A stretch of 64,000 nucleotides of DNA from Dermacentor variabilis (taxonomy: Eukaryota > Arthropoda > Arachnida > Ixodida > Ixodidae), in assembly GCF_050947875.1 (NCBI RefSeq), contig NC_134570.1:109851787-109915786 (forward strand), in the 5' to 3' direction. Of this stretch, positions 40,501-53,029 are shown in pieces. Within the stretch, counting starts at the first letter, position 1, and every line of letters begins with the position of its first letter. The notes under the pieces are model-generated. The model was not told where the DNA came from. It did no database searches and saw only the letters and a list, made by a program, of their open reading frames with translations. A program made the translations under genes and the position numbers.

Positions 40501-40815
40501 GAAATGTATAAGTGCCACGCAGCTGGACATAACCAAAGTAATGTTGTTCACCATCGCTTGGAGGAAGTCAGGCCAATTTTTTCTTTCTATTTCGTCTCAT
40601 TACATAATTAGTTATTAATAATTAACCAACTGCTAAAACAAAATATTGAGAGCAAAATCATCAATGAGACAGTTGCAAACCACGCTGAAAAATTCCCGAT
40701 CCAGCTGTCTGTTGCTCAACACGCGGTACATAAAAGTGTTTTCTTTTTCTCAAGCCTGAAGGAAAGCCCGCAAAATACACACACACAAAAAAAGTGCCGC
40801 GCGGCTGGTCACAAC
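40501..40815 (+). repeat. dispersed repeat family A, copy 2
   Basis: Full-length match to 1640-1938, from AAGTGCCACGCAGCTGGACA to AAGTGCCGCGCGGCTGG. The start and end words of this copy differ at few positions, which supports direct terminal repeats or a monomer junction. After 40830, TTTTTAAATTTTGGCGCAAG recalls 48540-48560 (TTTTAAATCTTGGCGC). Confidence 0.75.
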
Positions 40816-40975
40816 ACATATACACACATACATGTTTTTAAATTTTGGCGCAAGTTACGTGAGACGCATGGTACGTTTAGACTATCTTTAGACAATTGAG
40901 ACACACGTCACCGCCGCTGCCCCTCTCCAGAGTGGAGCGCGAGTGAGGTAGCGCGAGGTAGCGCGCGTGCCACCG

Positions 40976-41005
40976 CCGAAACGCTTCATACATGAGGCGT
41001 TTCGG
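40976..41005. repeat. 9-bp hairpin
   Basis: CCGAAACGC (40976-40984) and GCGTTTCGG (40997-41005) are perfect inverted repeats. It lies 28 bp before a second hairpin. Confidence 0.8.
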
Positions 41006-41032
41006 GGATGGCCGCACGGTGTGTCGCTACAT

Positions 41033-41070
41033 TGATGCAATGCTAACCGTATTAGGTTAGCATTGCATCA
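41033..41070. repeat. perfect 16-bp stem hairpin
   Basis: TGATGCAATGCTAACC (41033-41048) and GGTTAGCATTGCATCA (41055-41070) flank the 6-base loop GTATTA. It is followed directly by a CATTA-rich array. Confidence 0.92.
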
Positions 41071-41112
41071 CATTACATATTACATTACATTACATCACAT
41101 ATTACATTTCAT
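41070..41112. repeat. imperfect (CATTA)n array
   Basis: CATTACATATTACATTACAT-type units over about 40 bp. Confidence 0.8.
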
Positions 41113-41159
41113 TTATTATATATAGCGTGCACGATGTTTTTGAAATGAATCAACTGTTT

Positions 41160-41368
41160 CTTGTTATGCCTTGTTTTTGTCATATGTATTATGTATATAT
41201 TTCCCTCTCCACTTTTCCAAGTTTTTATTGTTTATGTGACGAAGTGTCTGCATTAGATAATTTCATTTCTTGGACCCATAACTAGCCTACGGCTACGGGT
41301 TCAAACTGTACTGGACACACTTTTATTGTATTTTCATTGAAAAATAAAGAATTTGAATTTGAATTTGA
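41160..41368 (+). mobile_element. LINE 3'-UTR-like end with (GAATTT)n tail
   Basis: T-rich DNA with ACTAGCCTACGGCTACGGGT, then ATTGAAAAATAAAG and a tail of GAATTT units (41350-41368). AATAAA followed by a short tandem tail is the usual 3' end of several non-LTR elements. No coding part remains. Confidence 0.5.
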
Positions 41369-42299
41369 GCGTCCGCATTATTCATGATAATATGGGTTCT
41401 GCTGCAACTGATTTTATTGTTGTTGTTGCTGACCACTGCAAACGGGGTAAAACCAATGAAGGGGGGAAGGGGGCGGAAGCGGAACAAACATCTCGCTTTG
41501 GGGGAAATAATAGAACCAGCGTCCGCCACAGTGGGAGACCAACACTTTTGCGGTTAAGCTAATCCCATTCATAAAGACGTGTGAAGTTCAGCCGTTTGAT
41601 TCCCCCCCCCCCCCCGCCCCCGATGTCATTCTCCGAAATTTCGATATCTCTAATACCGCACCTCGCGTGTTCTATACCATCTACAGACCACATAATGACT
41701 CTAGGTAATCCGCGCAGGCCACGTAGCATCTGTCTATCATGACTGATTGGACTTACGCCCTTCCTTAAGAATGTTTAGACATTCTGCGCACTGTACCGAC
41801 TTAATGGAGGGGGGGAATGTACATGGCAAATGCCCTTTCCCTGCGCAGCTACGACATTCAGCGAAGGCAAACACAACGAGTTACACAGATGGTAATAAGA
41901 GCGGAGGGAGGCAGCGGCCATATTGCTCCTCATGTCAGCGCAGCGCAAGCGCCCGGTAGGCAAGAACGGGGCCTCCATAAATCAGCGCTCAACCTGCACC
42001 CACCACCAGCGCCGCCGACCCTATAGCATCAACGACACGGGAGAGGGGAAAGTGGAAAGGAGACATAACACGCACTGAGTGAGAAGGAAGACGGTGCGCA
42101 GACCTGCGTGAGCCTCGAGGCCACTCAAGGGTTACGACACTGCGTGTCTGGGTGTGCGTGCCTCCGGTGGGCGCGGGAGACCTGCGTATTCGTGCTTTTG
42201 TGAGCTCGAGTTTGATTTTATGCGAGCATGTTTGTGTGTGCGTGCGTGCGTGCGTATGAGAGTGCGTATACGCTGTCTTACTCCAACTAGCCGGAAAAT
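41369..42299. other. no gene recognised
   Basis: C-run 41602-41615, G-run 41809-41816, TGCG/TGTG-rich 42232-42260. Short frames on both strands only. Confidence 0.5.
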
Positions 42300-42539
42300 C
42301 GAAATCCCATTTCTCAATTCACTCTAAAGTAGATGACGTAACGAGTTGAGGACAGGGTATACACCGGCCGCTGGAAAAGCTGCGACACCCGCGCGCGGCA
42401 GAGTTATAAGCGTGATAAATTGTCCCCCTGGGGCGAGCAAAGCACAAGCCTAACGACGTCCCCCTTAAAGTTTGATGCGGAGTCCATATTTCGCTGGCTT
42501 CCCAAAATAAGCCGATGTCGAAGGCACCGGGGAACGCGT

Positions 42540-42610
42540 AGGGCGTCAATGGCATGAAAAAAAAAACTTTATTGTGGTCCATCGGAACGTGCACTAACCC
42601 GTAGCGGGTC
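42540..42610 (-). mobile_element. LINE 3'-end fragment, minus orientation
   Basis: The complement reads GATGGACCACAATAAAG then a T-run, matching 8617-8640 (GGACCAAAATAAAG). An upstream part on the minus strand may extend to about 42710, but no domain is visible there. Confidence 0.4.
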
Positions 42611-43604
42611 GCTCCCACGCCGCAGGGAGTGAAGCAAACAAAGCATCGGGAAAAGAATTGTGAGGGACGGGGCACTGTATAGCAGGCTTTCTTGCCTTTA
42701 TCTACCCGCAAGTTTCGCTACGCATGGGTTGGGAAGGCTGCGTTAACAGAAAACAGACTGCCTGGTTGGGCTGCACGCGCCGCGCGCTTATGAATTATGG
42801 ATTTTTTTGCTTCACTTGCTTCACTGTGAGCACACGCGGCGTGGCGCTGTGAATTCTTCTTGCACGCTTCTTCCCTTGCGCATATGCTGCGATTGATGGA
42901 CGTTCGAATATACACCGGACCACAGCAACTTAGGCATTGCTTCCTTAAGTAAGTTCTTTATTAGACGCCATTGTATGCCAATAATGGCCACCGCTATGTG
43001 TGGCGGTTATATTTCCCATTGAAAGGAAACGCGAAAGATTGAGCGAACCTCTTGCGCCCTTTGTGGAACTGCGTGTCCCACGTAACAACTCGGCCAACAA
43101 AAAGAAAGAAAGAAAGAAAGAGAAACACACACGTGCATGCGCGTGATGCGAGACCTGCGGTGATTAACGAAAAACTTCGGTCGAACTGTAATCTATCTCC
43201 GAAAGCCTGAAACCGGATACCATTAGCGATTCTTGAGAACAGGGACTAAAACTAAATAAGCTACAGGCTTTGTGCTTGAAGGTGCGTCGCGGGCTTTGCG
43301 CGACAGATGATTGGCGTCGATAACGAACACTGCGCAAATCTTACACGCGTGTTTAGTGTGTTGCAATGTACATATACACTACGCGCAAATACGAAGGTGA
43401 AATTCAGTGGCAAGAACAAAGCGTTATCGTTCGACGATGTGCTCAACTCCTCGCGGTAACTTTTAGCGCATTTCAGTTCATATTTCTTTTTAGTTATTCC
43501 CGTTACGTCATTTTATAAACCTTCGCTTTTCTGAAGTGCTCAATTAAGCTCTTGCAACATCTCTGGAATACTAAGTGCGGCGCTGTTTACGCCTTAGAGA
43601 AAAC

Positions 43605-43606
<2 letters not shown>
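42611..43606. other. no gene recognised; AAAG run
   Basis: AAAG run at 43098-43122. A minus frame 42319-42711 (130 codons) crosses the LINE-end motif and is not counted as a gene. Confidence 0.5.

Positions 43607-43686
<80 letters not shown>
43607..43686. repeat. (TA)n microsatellite, about 80 bp
   Basis: Uninterrupted TA repeat. Confidence 0.98.
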
Positions 43687-43688
<2 letters not shown>

Positions 43689-46660
43689 GTATGTACTGCG
43701 ATCGCCGGCAGAAATGGAAGCACGTGAATGTTGCTACTTCTACGCATTAAAAAAAAAAAGAAAATGGAGGAGGAAGAATGTCATAGAATGTATTTTAATG
43801 CTCACGCTCGCGCTTCTGGCATGCATTAACTTAACGAGACCATCAAAGCCTCGCACACACGTCAGCCTCGCGCAGTAAAGCTATATTAGGCTTCCCAGTA
43901 GACATATAAGGAAAACAGCGCAGAACGATGCTGCCACGACTGACGCCTTTGCGGCAACGAAAAACAAAAAAAAAACATATTCAAAGCAAAAGAGCGGCAC
44001 AAACAGTACACTTGGCAAGCACCACGACGAAAAAAAGGATAAAAGGATGAAAAGAAAAATTAGCGACGTTAAATTCAATTAAACATGCACGTGCTTGCGC
44101 GGGGTGTGCCCCTTCTTGCAAAATGCAGCGTGCCGCTTTTGAGATTACGAAGAGGGGAAAAAAAAAAAAGCCGGAAGAAAAGAGAAAGAGAAAAGTTGAC
44201 TGCACGAGAGAGTTGGACGCTGTGCTCGCGCGAGCGGCGGAAGAACGGCCGCTGTTAGCGTAATTCCTTAAACCAGCAGCAGTAGACAAGGCCGCCTGTG
44301 TAGCCTGCCAGATATTGCCGAGACGCCGTCGTAAAGGAGAAAAGCTGCATCCGAACTGCACTCGCGGCAAGCTGGCGTCGTGTATTGCAGCACGCGCCTG
44401 CAGGCACTCTGCTTAACTCGCGACGTCCACATTCCGCCGTTCTCCTAGACTGAACGGCATCTGCTTCAAAGCGGGCGGCCATTCCTTGTTTGTTTGTTTT
44501 CATAACACTCTGGCAGGTTGCCCGTACGCTTCGGCAATTGTTATGCGATAAGAAATCGCAGACCGGAGAAGGAAGCAGCCTAAATGGATTCATGAATGTG
44601 ATAGCCTCCTATTTATTTGTTTATTTGTTTTTTTTGTTTATTTATTTATTCTAAGCGTACAAAATGTATACAAAGTTACGTAATACAGAGGGCGCATCAA
44701 CTGAAACATTGAAGCACACACACACACAAAAACAAGGAGGTATATACACTGAGAAACATAACAACACGCGAGTATAACTTTCATTGTCGTGAGAATGCAC
44801 TACGCTGCGTACTACCAATAAGCCAGATGTATTCGAGTAATGTAACGCGGACATTGCCTTCCTCGCGTCAATAGACTCGTCTTGCACATGCTGCTGTGTC
44901 ATGTCGTGAGTGCGCACGAGCGCGCGCGCTTGTGTGTGTGTCTATGGGCGCTTGTGTGTGCGTGTGAGAGCGCCCATATGCGCGTGTCACTTTGTCTGCG
45001 TGCGTGCGTATGTGAACGGCGTCTGTCGCTAGCGGTGAACTTGGAAATTCCTGCGCGCCTTATAAGTGAGGAATGATGTCTGGTTGCACGAGAAGAAAGC
45101 CGATCTTGAATTAAGGAGTTACCACAACGCGGTGCTCTTTCTTAGTTGCCGTCTTAGCTCTTGATTCCGGGTCCTAAATTTGTGAACACGAAGCTGTGCA
45201 GGCGCCCAACTGACCTCCAGTATACTCTGTACAGCGTAGGTGTTTCCACTACATTAACAGACCACCTAAAAAAACGCATACAAAAAAATGAAAACAAGGA
45301 AGAGGTTGCAAGGACGCTTTGCCGCGTCGCGACTAACTTCGCGCTTCTTAAACCTACAGCCGTGAATCCGGTAAAGCTGGATTCACGCGACGGGACTATG
45401 GTCACTGAGTCACTCCGCGGAGGAGCATGACGTATACCTCAGTGCCACCCAATCGTGCCGCACACAAGGACGCCGCAGACGAGCTGCTAGTGGCGGCGCG
45501 GTTCGTTGCAGCTCAGTCATACGTCACGTTCGACTGCCGCGCGACTGAATCAGCGATCCGTTCCTCGTGTAGTAGTCGCACCATACTTCGCACACATTCA
45601 ATTACGAACCAGCCGGATGTGTCGGAGCACACGAAGTGCTTACGCAGGACTTTCTGCATGCCTAGTATTGGTCCGCTTTATTTGTGTGTAGCGGTGAGCC
45701 AGCAGCCTCCAAGGAGCCTGCAATCCCGTGTAAACTCACTACATTATACAAGAAACAAAAAAAAACATGCTTTTAAACTAGCGTTAAACGTTTTCGAATA
45801 AAGCGAACGCTTATCAACACATTTAGAAATTTTCGTGTATTATAGGCGGAATTTAGTTGTATATTTGGGATTTCCTGCAGACGAAAACTATTGAAAATCG
45901 GCGGAGTTGTGCTTTGCCGCACTGCTGCGGCTTGTTATTGTCTTTCTTGACAGCTCTTATTTCTTTTATGGAAACCGGAAGCTCGCCGGGGTACCTGTTT
46001 GTAATATAAAAAACAACATTGTGATCTTTTTCAGAAAACCCGGCCGTATTTCCGCGAATGTCAACGAACATCCATTATAATAGCCAAATGAGGCTTTTAA
46101 GGACGTTTTTGTTTAAAGTTTTTTGTTCACGTGTCAGCACGAGCGACGTCACAGCGCGAACACGTATACGTAGGCGCACTAGCACGTTTACGTCATCCTC
46201 CGGCTTGGAGAGCGGCGGCCGCGAGGAGAAGGAAAAACGGTGTTCGGTTTGAAATTTCAGATCTTTCTGCGCCACGTAGCGATGTAATACTTTGCAGACA
46301 CGATCATTATCGCGCAATGTATGCTCTGCGCTTGTCAGCTCTAGACGGCCAGGCCTGGTGAGGGGCCCTTTAGGAAGTACGAGATAGCAAAGCCTGGCCG
46401 GCCTTTCAAGTAAGACAGTCAACGGTCAGTCAACCTAACAGGTGCGCCTTGCTGGACGCGCTTTACGTCTCGGCAACGGCAAATAACTTCTTAATGATGT
46501 ACCCACAATTAGGGTACTTATACTACGGCATGGTTAGGCAAGTTGGATTACGCATGGTATATAGCGTGCTCAGGCAAGCGAGGACGAACGCAAAGACGAG
46601 AGGCATTCTTTCTGCCGATCTCTGCGCGCTACACGTGCACACAGAACGGAAGAGGCAATG
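43687..46660. other. no gene recognised
   Basis: A-runs 43750-43760, 43968-43976, 44158-44170; a TTTATT/TTTG-rich run 44606-44652; TG-rich 44930-45015. 44200-44600 and 46130-46400 are GC-richer and hold overlapping frames without domains. Confidence 0.45.
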
Positions 46661-46895
46661 CATACATACATACATACATACATACATACATACATACATA
46701 CATACATACATACATACATACATACATACATACATACATACATGCATACATGCGTACATACGTGCGTACATACGTGCATACGTACATACATACATACATA
46801 CATACATACATACATACATACATACATACATACATACATACATACATACATACATACATACATACATACATACATACATACATACATACATACAT
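46661..46895. repeat. (CATA)n tetranucleotide microsatellite with variant core
   Basis: About 235 bp of CATA. A central block at 46741-46790 carries CATG and CGTA/CGTG variants, flanked by nearly pure arrays on both sides. All six frames are open because the unit has no stop. Confidence 0.97.
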
Positions 46896-47629
46896 GAAAT
46901 GTCCCAGAACTTTCCCTACGGGCGAAAGCGCGCGGCAGAATACACCGGAGTGCAGCATATTGGTTACAGTGCCTACAGCCCAAGTGCAGAACCCTGTACC
47001 CCGCCAGCTAGTTAGCGCCTCGGGGGACGCACGTCACCGAGCCAGGTCGAAAGAGAAGGAGGATATAACCAGAAAACGCGCTCACACACACAACCCAAGC
47101 GTACGGACAGGGGAGGCGTGTTGGCGAGAGATATCCGCCGCGTCCGAGTGTTAATTCCCGTTTGGCTTCTTTTCGCCCCACTTCCGAGCCTCGCCGCCAG
47201 AGCAGAAGTCGATTAACGGGTTCGCGCGAGTCCCGGTTTAGCTAAAGCGTGGTTCCAAATGAACTCCGCGTCCATTCGGGTTCGCACTGCCCCTAGGGTG
47301 TCGCTGGGTGGGGAAAAAAAAATGGCGCTCGCACATGCCCTCAGCTTGGCGCAGCAGGTGAGTATGTATGAGCGCGGCCTGCAAAGCGGAACGGGACCGG
47401 TTCGCCTAACTACAGCGCGAACGTAACAATGTTTCATCGCCGACGAAGGCTGCCTTTCGCTATTCTTCTGTGGCTATTTTTTGTCCACTGCTTCTCCGTT
47501 TCGTTTGGGGAAAGCTTCAGAACATCTTTGCAAAAAGAAAGAAATAGGAAGGGACGTGGCTTGTCCTTGAAATATTGCAAAAAGAAATAACAGACATAGA
47601 ATCCAACTACCAATATTCGCATATATGCA
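46896..47629. other. no gene recognised
   Basis: GC-rich until about 47440, then AT-richer. No exon or repeat recognised. Confidence 0.5.
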
Positions 47630-48200
47630 CAGTGTTTCTACGAGGACCTTTAAGTAATACTTAAAGATAGCCGTTTTGAAAAATAAAAGGACGGTTACTT
47701 CGGAGACATCCGTCAGTGGGGACCACGGAGTGACGGGTGATATGTGGTAATTTATTCGCGGACTGAAAAAAAGTCGTTACCTCAATTTTATACATTTAGT
47801 TTCGGTAGGCTCATCGTAATTAGAAAATTGAAGCGAGCTCTCCGTACAAGCCATACCAACTTTTGAATCTGCAAAAATGCGAGCGACTGCCCGTGGAACG
47901 ACGAATTTCGGCTGTCGGAGCGCGCGACACCAAAACCGGGAGGCTACAGCAGCAAGCGCAGTGTGGCGCCCCTCGACGCGACGTTCTGTTTACGTCACCT
48001 AGCAGCGGCTAGCTAGAGCGCTGCGGCAGCTAGGAGTCCGCAGCTGGAGTTAATTAATAGATATTTGTTAACTGCCGACTAATTACTCCATAACAAGCGT
48101 CACCCCGGGGTCGCCACCACTGAGGCCACGTCTCTGAAATAATGGTCCTTTTATTACAAAACGGCTGTTTTAAAGTATTGCTTCTTTGTAGAAACAACCG

Positions 48201-48202
<2 letters not shown>
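47630..48202. mobile_element. non-autonomous DNA transposon with ~100-bp inverted ends
   Basis: Left end GTTTCTACGAGGACC...AATACTTAAAGATAGCCGTTTT...AAAAGGACGGTTACTTC-GGAGACATCC...GGGACCACGGAGTGACG is mirrored, in complement, by the right end (48099-48202): GTTTCTACAAAGA...AATACTTTAAAACAGCCGTTTT...AAAAGGACCATTATTTCAGAGACGTGG...GCGACCCCGGGGTGACG (broken here into short words). Arms are about 100 bp; the middle is GC-rich and noncoding. The exact termini and target duplication cannot be fixed because the left flank is ATATATGCA and the right flank runs into a TA array. Confidence 0.78.
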
Positions 48203-48205
<3 letters not shown>

Positions 48206-48232
<27 letters not shown>

Positions 48233-48244
48233 GTGTGTGTGTGT
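48206..48244. repeat. (TA)n(TG)n short microsatellite
   Basis: About 26 bp of TA followed by about 12 bp of TG, directly at the right edge of the TIR element. Confidence 0.95.
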
Positions 48245-48475
48245 GGCTGCTCGAGCCACTTTGCGTGTATTCGTGGCGCTTCTTTCACGCCCGGAAAAAC
48301 ACTTTTGTGCAGCCCGTATGGAGCAACAGAAAGCTGTATCGGGGCTTTTTCGCGTTGCTCTACAATTTTCAAATTGAGACTTTTCAACTAAGTCCAATAT
48401 TTGAGATGGTAATGAATGAATAAACACTAATTATGTAATTATGCGGAATGCAAAAAAATAATAATAATTTGAGCA

Positions 48476-48528
48476 TTTCGAAGCGACGGCAAACAACATT
48501 ACCTTGGTTCTGCCCAGAAGCGTAGCAT
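48476..48528 (-). repeat. dispersed repeat family A, partial copy 3
   Basis: The complement reads GCTACGCTTCTGGGCAGAACC then AAGGTAATGTTGTTTGCCGTCGCTT in short pieces, the first 50 bp of the family. The rest is missing or unrecognisable. Confidence 0.6.
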
Positions 48529-49155
48529 TTGCATAATACTTCTTTTAAATCTTGGCGCTTGATAGTTAGGGCAACCTGTACGCATGCGTAGCTTTGGAGA
48601 GGTTAAAGTACAGAGTACCTCGGCTGCATGTGGTAACTACGTGTTTCTTTAAAAAAGGTCTACCCTTAAGTTTTACGTAGGCAGAAATCTGAAAATATGT
48701 CTCTTGTTAAACGTAGCGGTTATGACAATGTAGTTAACAATGCGTTCATTTCTGCTCTCTTTTCGGAAGCTGTTACACAGACTGGGGATCAGGAAGAATC
48801 GACGGGTTTCACGGTGATGTAGTGTTTCTTGGCAGCCGCTTAAGCGAACTCTATATATTATTACTGTTGTTGAGTCAAGCTGTATTAGTGAATTACACTT
48901 CTGGTATATCAAAGCGGGCGCTGTTACCGAGAGAGGATGATTTAAATGCCAAGATCGTAAAAACAAGAGAGAGCTGGTGATTTCACCCGTATATGCGTTC
49001 GTGCACCAGCCTCGCATTGACGTCACATATTGTGACAGGGCCTACTAGAATTTATCGTTCATTGTTTATTGGTAAGATTATTTCATTCCGAAACAAGCAA
49101 TTACCCAAATCAGCAAGTTTCAAGAATTTCCTTCTTTTTTTAATCGTCCGGGAAA
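48529..49155. other. no gene recognised
   Basis: AT-leaning DNA. A minus frame at 48673-49026 (117 codons) has no domain. Confidence 0.5.
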
Positions 49156-49301
49156 TCCCATAGCCGCCGTGGTGGCGTAGCGGCTTTGACGTTGCGCTGC
49201 TGTCAGGGTTGTCAAAAATGAAACCCGAGTTCCCCACTATACGACGCGCTTCATAATCATGTCCAGGGCTTGGCACGTAAAACGCCAAAATTTAATTTTA
49301 T
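49156..49301 (+). mobile_element. Ruka-like SINE with internal deletion
   Basis: The head GCCGCCGTGGTGGCGTAGCG then GTTGCGCTGCTG (A box present) jumps directly to GTTGTCAAAAATGAAACCCG, GTTCCCCACTATACGACG and TTGGCACGTAAAACGCC. Compared with 38223-38470 about 100 bp including the B box is missing. Without the B box it should not support its own polymerase III transcription. Confidence 0.78.
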
Positions 49302-50944
<1,643 letters not shown>

Positions 50945-51990
50945 GTCATCATCATCATTTCATTTATATCCACTGCAGGATAAATGCCTCTCCCGCAAGT
51001 CTCCCATTACCCCCTGCTTTGCGCTAAGTGATTTCTTCTTATGCCTGCGAATTTTCTAATTTCCTCCCACCATCTCGTTGCAATACAATTGCACTCGAAT
51101 GGACCGACTGGTTATCAGTCCTACGCATTACGTGGCCGGCTTAAGTGCGTTTTTTTTTTTTCTCTGAATGTCAACCAAAATATCGGTGGTCCCCTTTTGC
51201 TCTCTGATGTACACCACTATTTTCCTGTCTCTTAAAGTTAAGCCTAATATTTTTCGCTCCATCGCTCTTTTCCCAGTCTTTAAGTTGTTCTCGCGCTTGT
51301 TTTTGTTAACCTCCAAGTTTCTGCCCCATATATGTTAGCACCGGTAGAATACAATGATTGTGCACTTTTCTTAACAACGCCAGCGGTAAGCTCCCGATCG
51401 TGATTGGTAACTATTGCCGTATGCACTTCAACCCGTTCTTCTGTTATTTTCTTCTCATGACCAGGTTCACCTGTGAGTACTTGACCTAGGAACATACTGT
51501 TGCACGGATGCTAAAGGCTGACTGCCATTCCCGAATTCTTGTACTCTTGAAGGCTATCGAACATTATCTTTGTCTTTTGCATATTATTCTTCAACCCCAG
51601 TCCTACACTTTCTCGGTTAAGGTCCGCAATCGGGTATTGCAAGTCATCTCCAGCGTTGGTGAACAGGACAATGCCATCTGCAAACCGTAAGTTGCTGAGA
51701 TATTCTCCGTTGACCCTCAATCCTGATCGTTCCCAGTCTACTAGCTTGAATACCTCTTCTAAGCATGGAGTGAACAGCGTTGGAGATATTATGTCGCCTT
51801 GCCTGACCCATTTCTTTATGATAATTGTTGCGCTTTACTTGTGGAGAATTAAGGTAGCTGTGTATCTTTATGGATATTAGCTAAGATATTCACGTGTGCT
51901 TCCTGTACTAGACTATGCAATGCATCCATGAGTGCTGGTATCTTTACTGAATCAAAAACCTTCGCATAATGTTTACAAGCCTTATAGACA
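50945..51990 (-). mobile_element. non-LTR retrotransposon reverse-transcriptase relic (copy 4, longest)
   Basis: Reading the minus strand from 51990 down: YAKVFDSVKIPALMDAL (palm motif with the first catalytic Asp), HVNILANIHKD, then MRVNGEYLSNLRFADGIVL (the FADD catalytic box with its second Asp changed to Gly), DLNRESVGLGLKNNMQKTKI, YGAETWRLTKTSAR and LTLRDRK. The order is that of a LINE reverse transcriptase and its downstream region. Frame changes lie between these blocks. The 3' end is a CATCATCATCAT run at 50947-50960. The Asp-to-Gly change alone would abolish activity. Confidence 0.87.
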
Positions 51991-52067
51991 GCGCAATAAA
52001 AGCAAGCGGACCTAGAAATGGCCGAACGGGGAAACCACAAATAATTAGGTTTAATACTTTGAATTAA

Positions 52068-52451
52068 TGTGTGTTGTTTATTGGCGCAAGGGTCAGGTAT
52101 GGCCCAAGAGCGCCGACCCTAGCAGAGTGCAGGATGCAAAAGCGTTAGATAGGATAAAGGGCAGTGATCATAGGCTAGGGAGATGAAACATTGCTCTCCA
52201 TCTGAAGAGAAAGAGAGCAAAATTAGTTAAGAGGAAACAGGCTAACCCAGAAGCAGCCAGGGGAAAAGTGAACTCCGGCTAGAACTCGCGAACAAGTGTG
52301 CGGCTTTGGACCAGCAAAGATGAAGATAATATAGACCTAATGGATGAGGCCGCAAGCAGGCCGATTTCAGAAGCCACCAATTGAAGTGGGAGGTGAGGTC
52401 ACGGAGGCACCAAGAAGGTAAGACATGATAAACGCAAAGAAAAGATAGTAA
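52068..52451 (+). repeat. dispersed GGCGCAAGGGTCA repeat, copy 2
   Basis: TTTATTGGCGCAAGGGTCAG then TATGGCCCAAGAGCGCCGA matches 3265-3315. The purine-rich DNA after it, up to the next family motif at 52452, may be the body of the same element; this is inference. Confidence 0.6.
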
Positions 52452-52530
52452 GGTTAACCAGAGGGTATCTCCGATTGGCGACTCTACGCTGGTAAGGTGA
52501 GAATGAGTCTGTAAGAATCAAACAGGGGAG
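52452..52530 (+). repeat. dispersed GGTTAACCAGA...GCTACCCT family, copy 3 (diverged)
   Basis: GGTTAACCAGAGGGTATCTCC then GATTGGCGACTCTACGCTGG aligns with 58041-58080, with substitutions, and is followed by AAAG-rich DNA. Confidence 0.45.
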
Positions 52531-52995
52531 AAAAGAAAGAAAAACAAGGAAAGATTGATTAATATAGAATTCTGTCACGGAGTCTGTGAGAACGCCACAT
52601 AGTCGTACACAGTGTGAAAGTCCAACGTAGACATAAAGCGCCTGAGAAACAAAAGACACAATAAAGAAACGAAAAAAAAAATTCCCCGACGATTACGATA
52701 GTGCGTAATGCGAAATTTGAGCGCAGCTCTATACGTGTTTTCATTTCGCGATATATAGAGGCAAACAATTTGAGAGACATGTAGCAAACTCGGCAACCGT
52801 CGAAAATCTGATCCGCGGGTCAAGCGCGTCGGCTTTTGTACACGACTCGTCGAAGGTTCCAGTGAAATCGCTGGTGCCGTTTGGCTTCTAAAAAGTAATG
52901 CACCATTCGCGTTGCGCATACAATCAGATTACAAAACAATCGCGAACAATGAGAATCGCAACAAGCGATTGCCAAAGTGACCAAGCCAAGCAAAC
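52531..52995. other. no gene recognised
   Basis: Mixed DNA with an A-run at 52671-52680. Confidence 0.5.
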
Positions 52996-53029
52996 CAAAC
53001 AAGCGCGAGCGAGAGCTCGCGCTTGTTTG
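52996..53029. repeat. perfect 15-bp stem with GAGA loop
   Basis: CAAACAAGCGCGAGC (52996-53010) and GCTCGCGCTTGTTTG (53015-53029) are exact inverted repeats around GAGA. As RNA this is a GNRA tetraloop hairpin, like the unrelated one at 26891-26926. Confidence 0.92.

Noticed and set aside
46449..47154. Frames of up to 203 codons across the CATA array
   Set aside because: The repeated unit has no stop in any frame, so the length means nothing.
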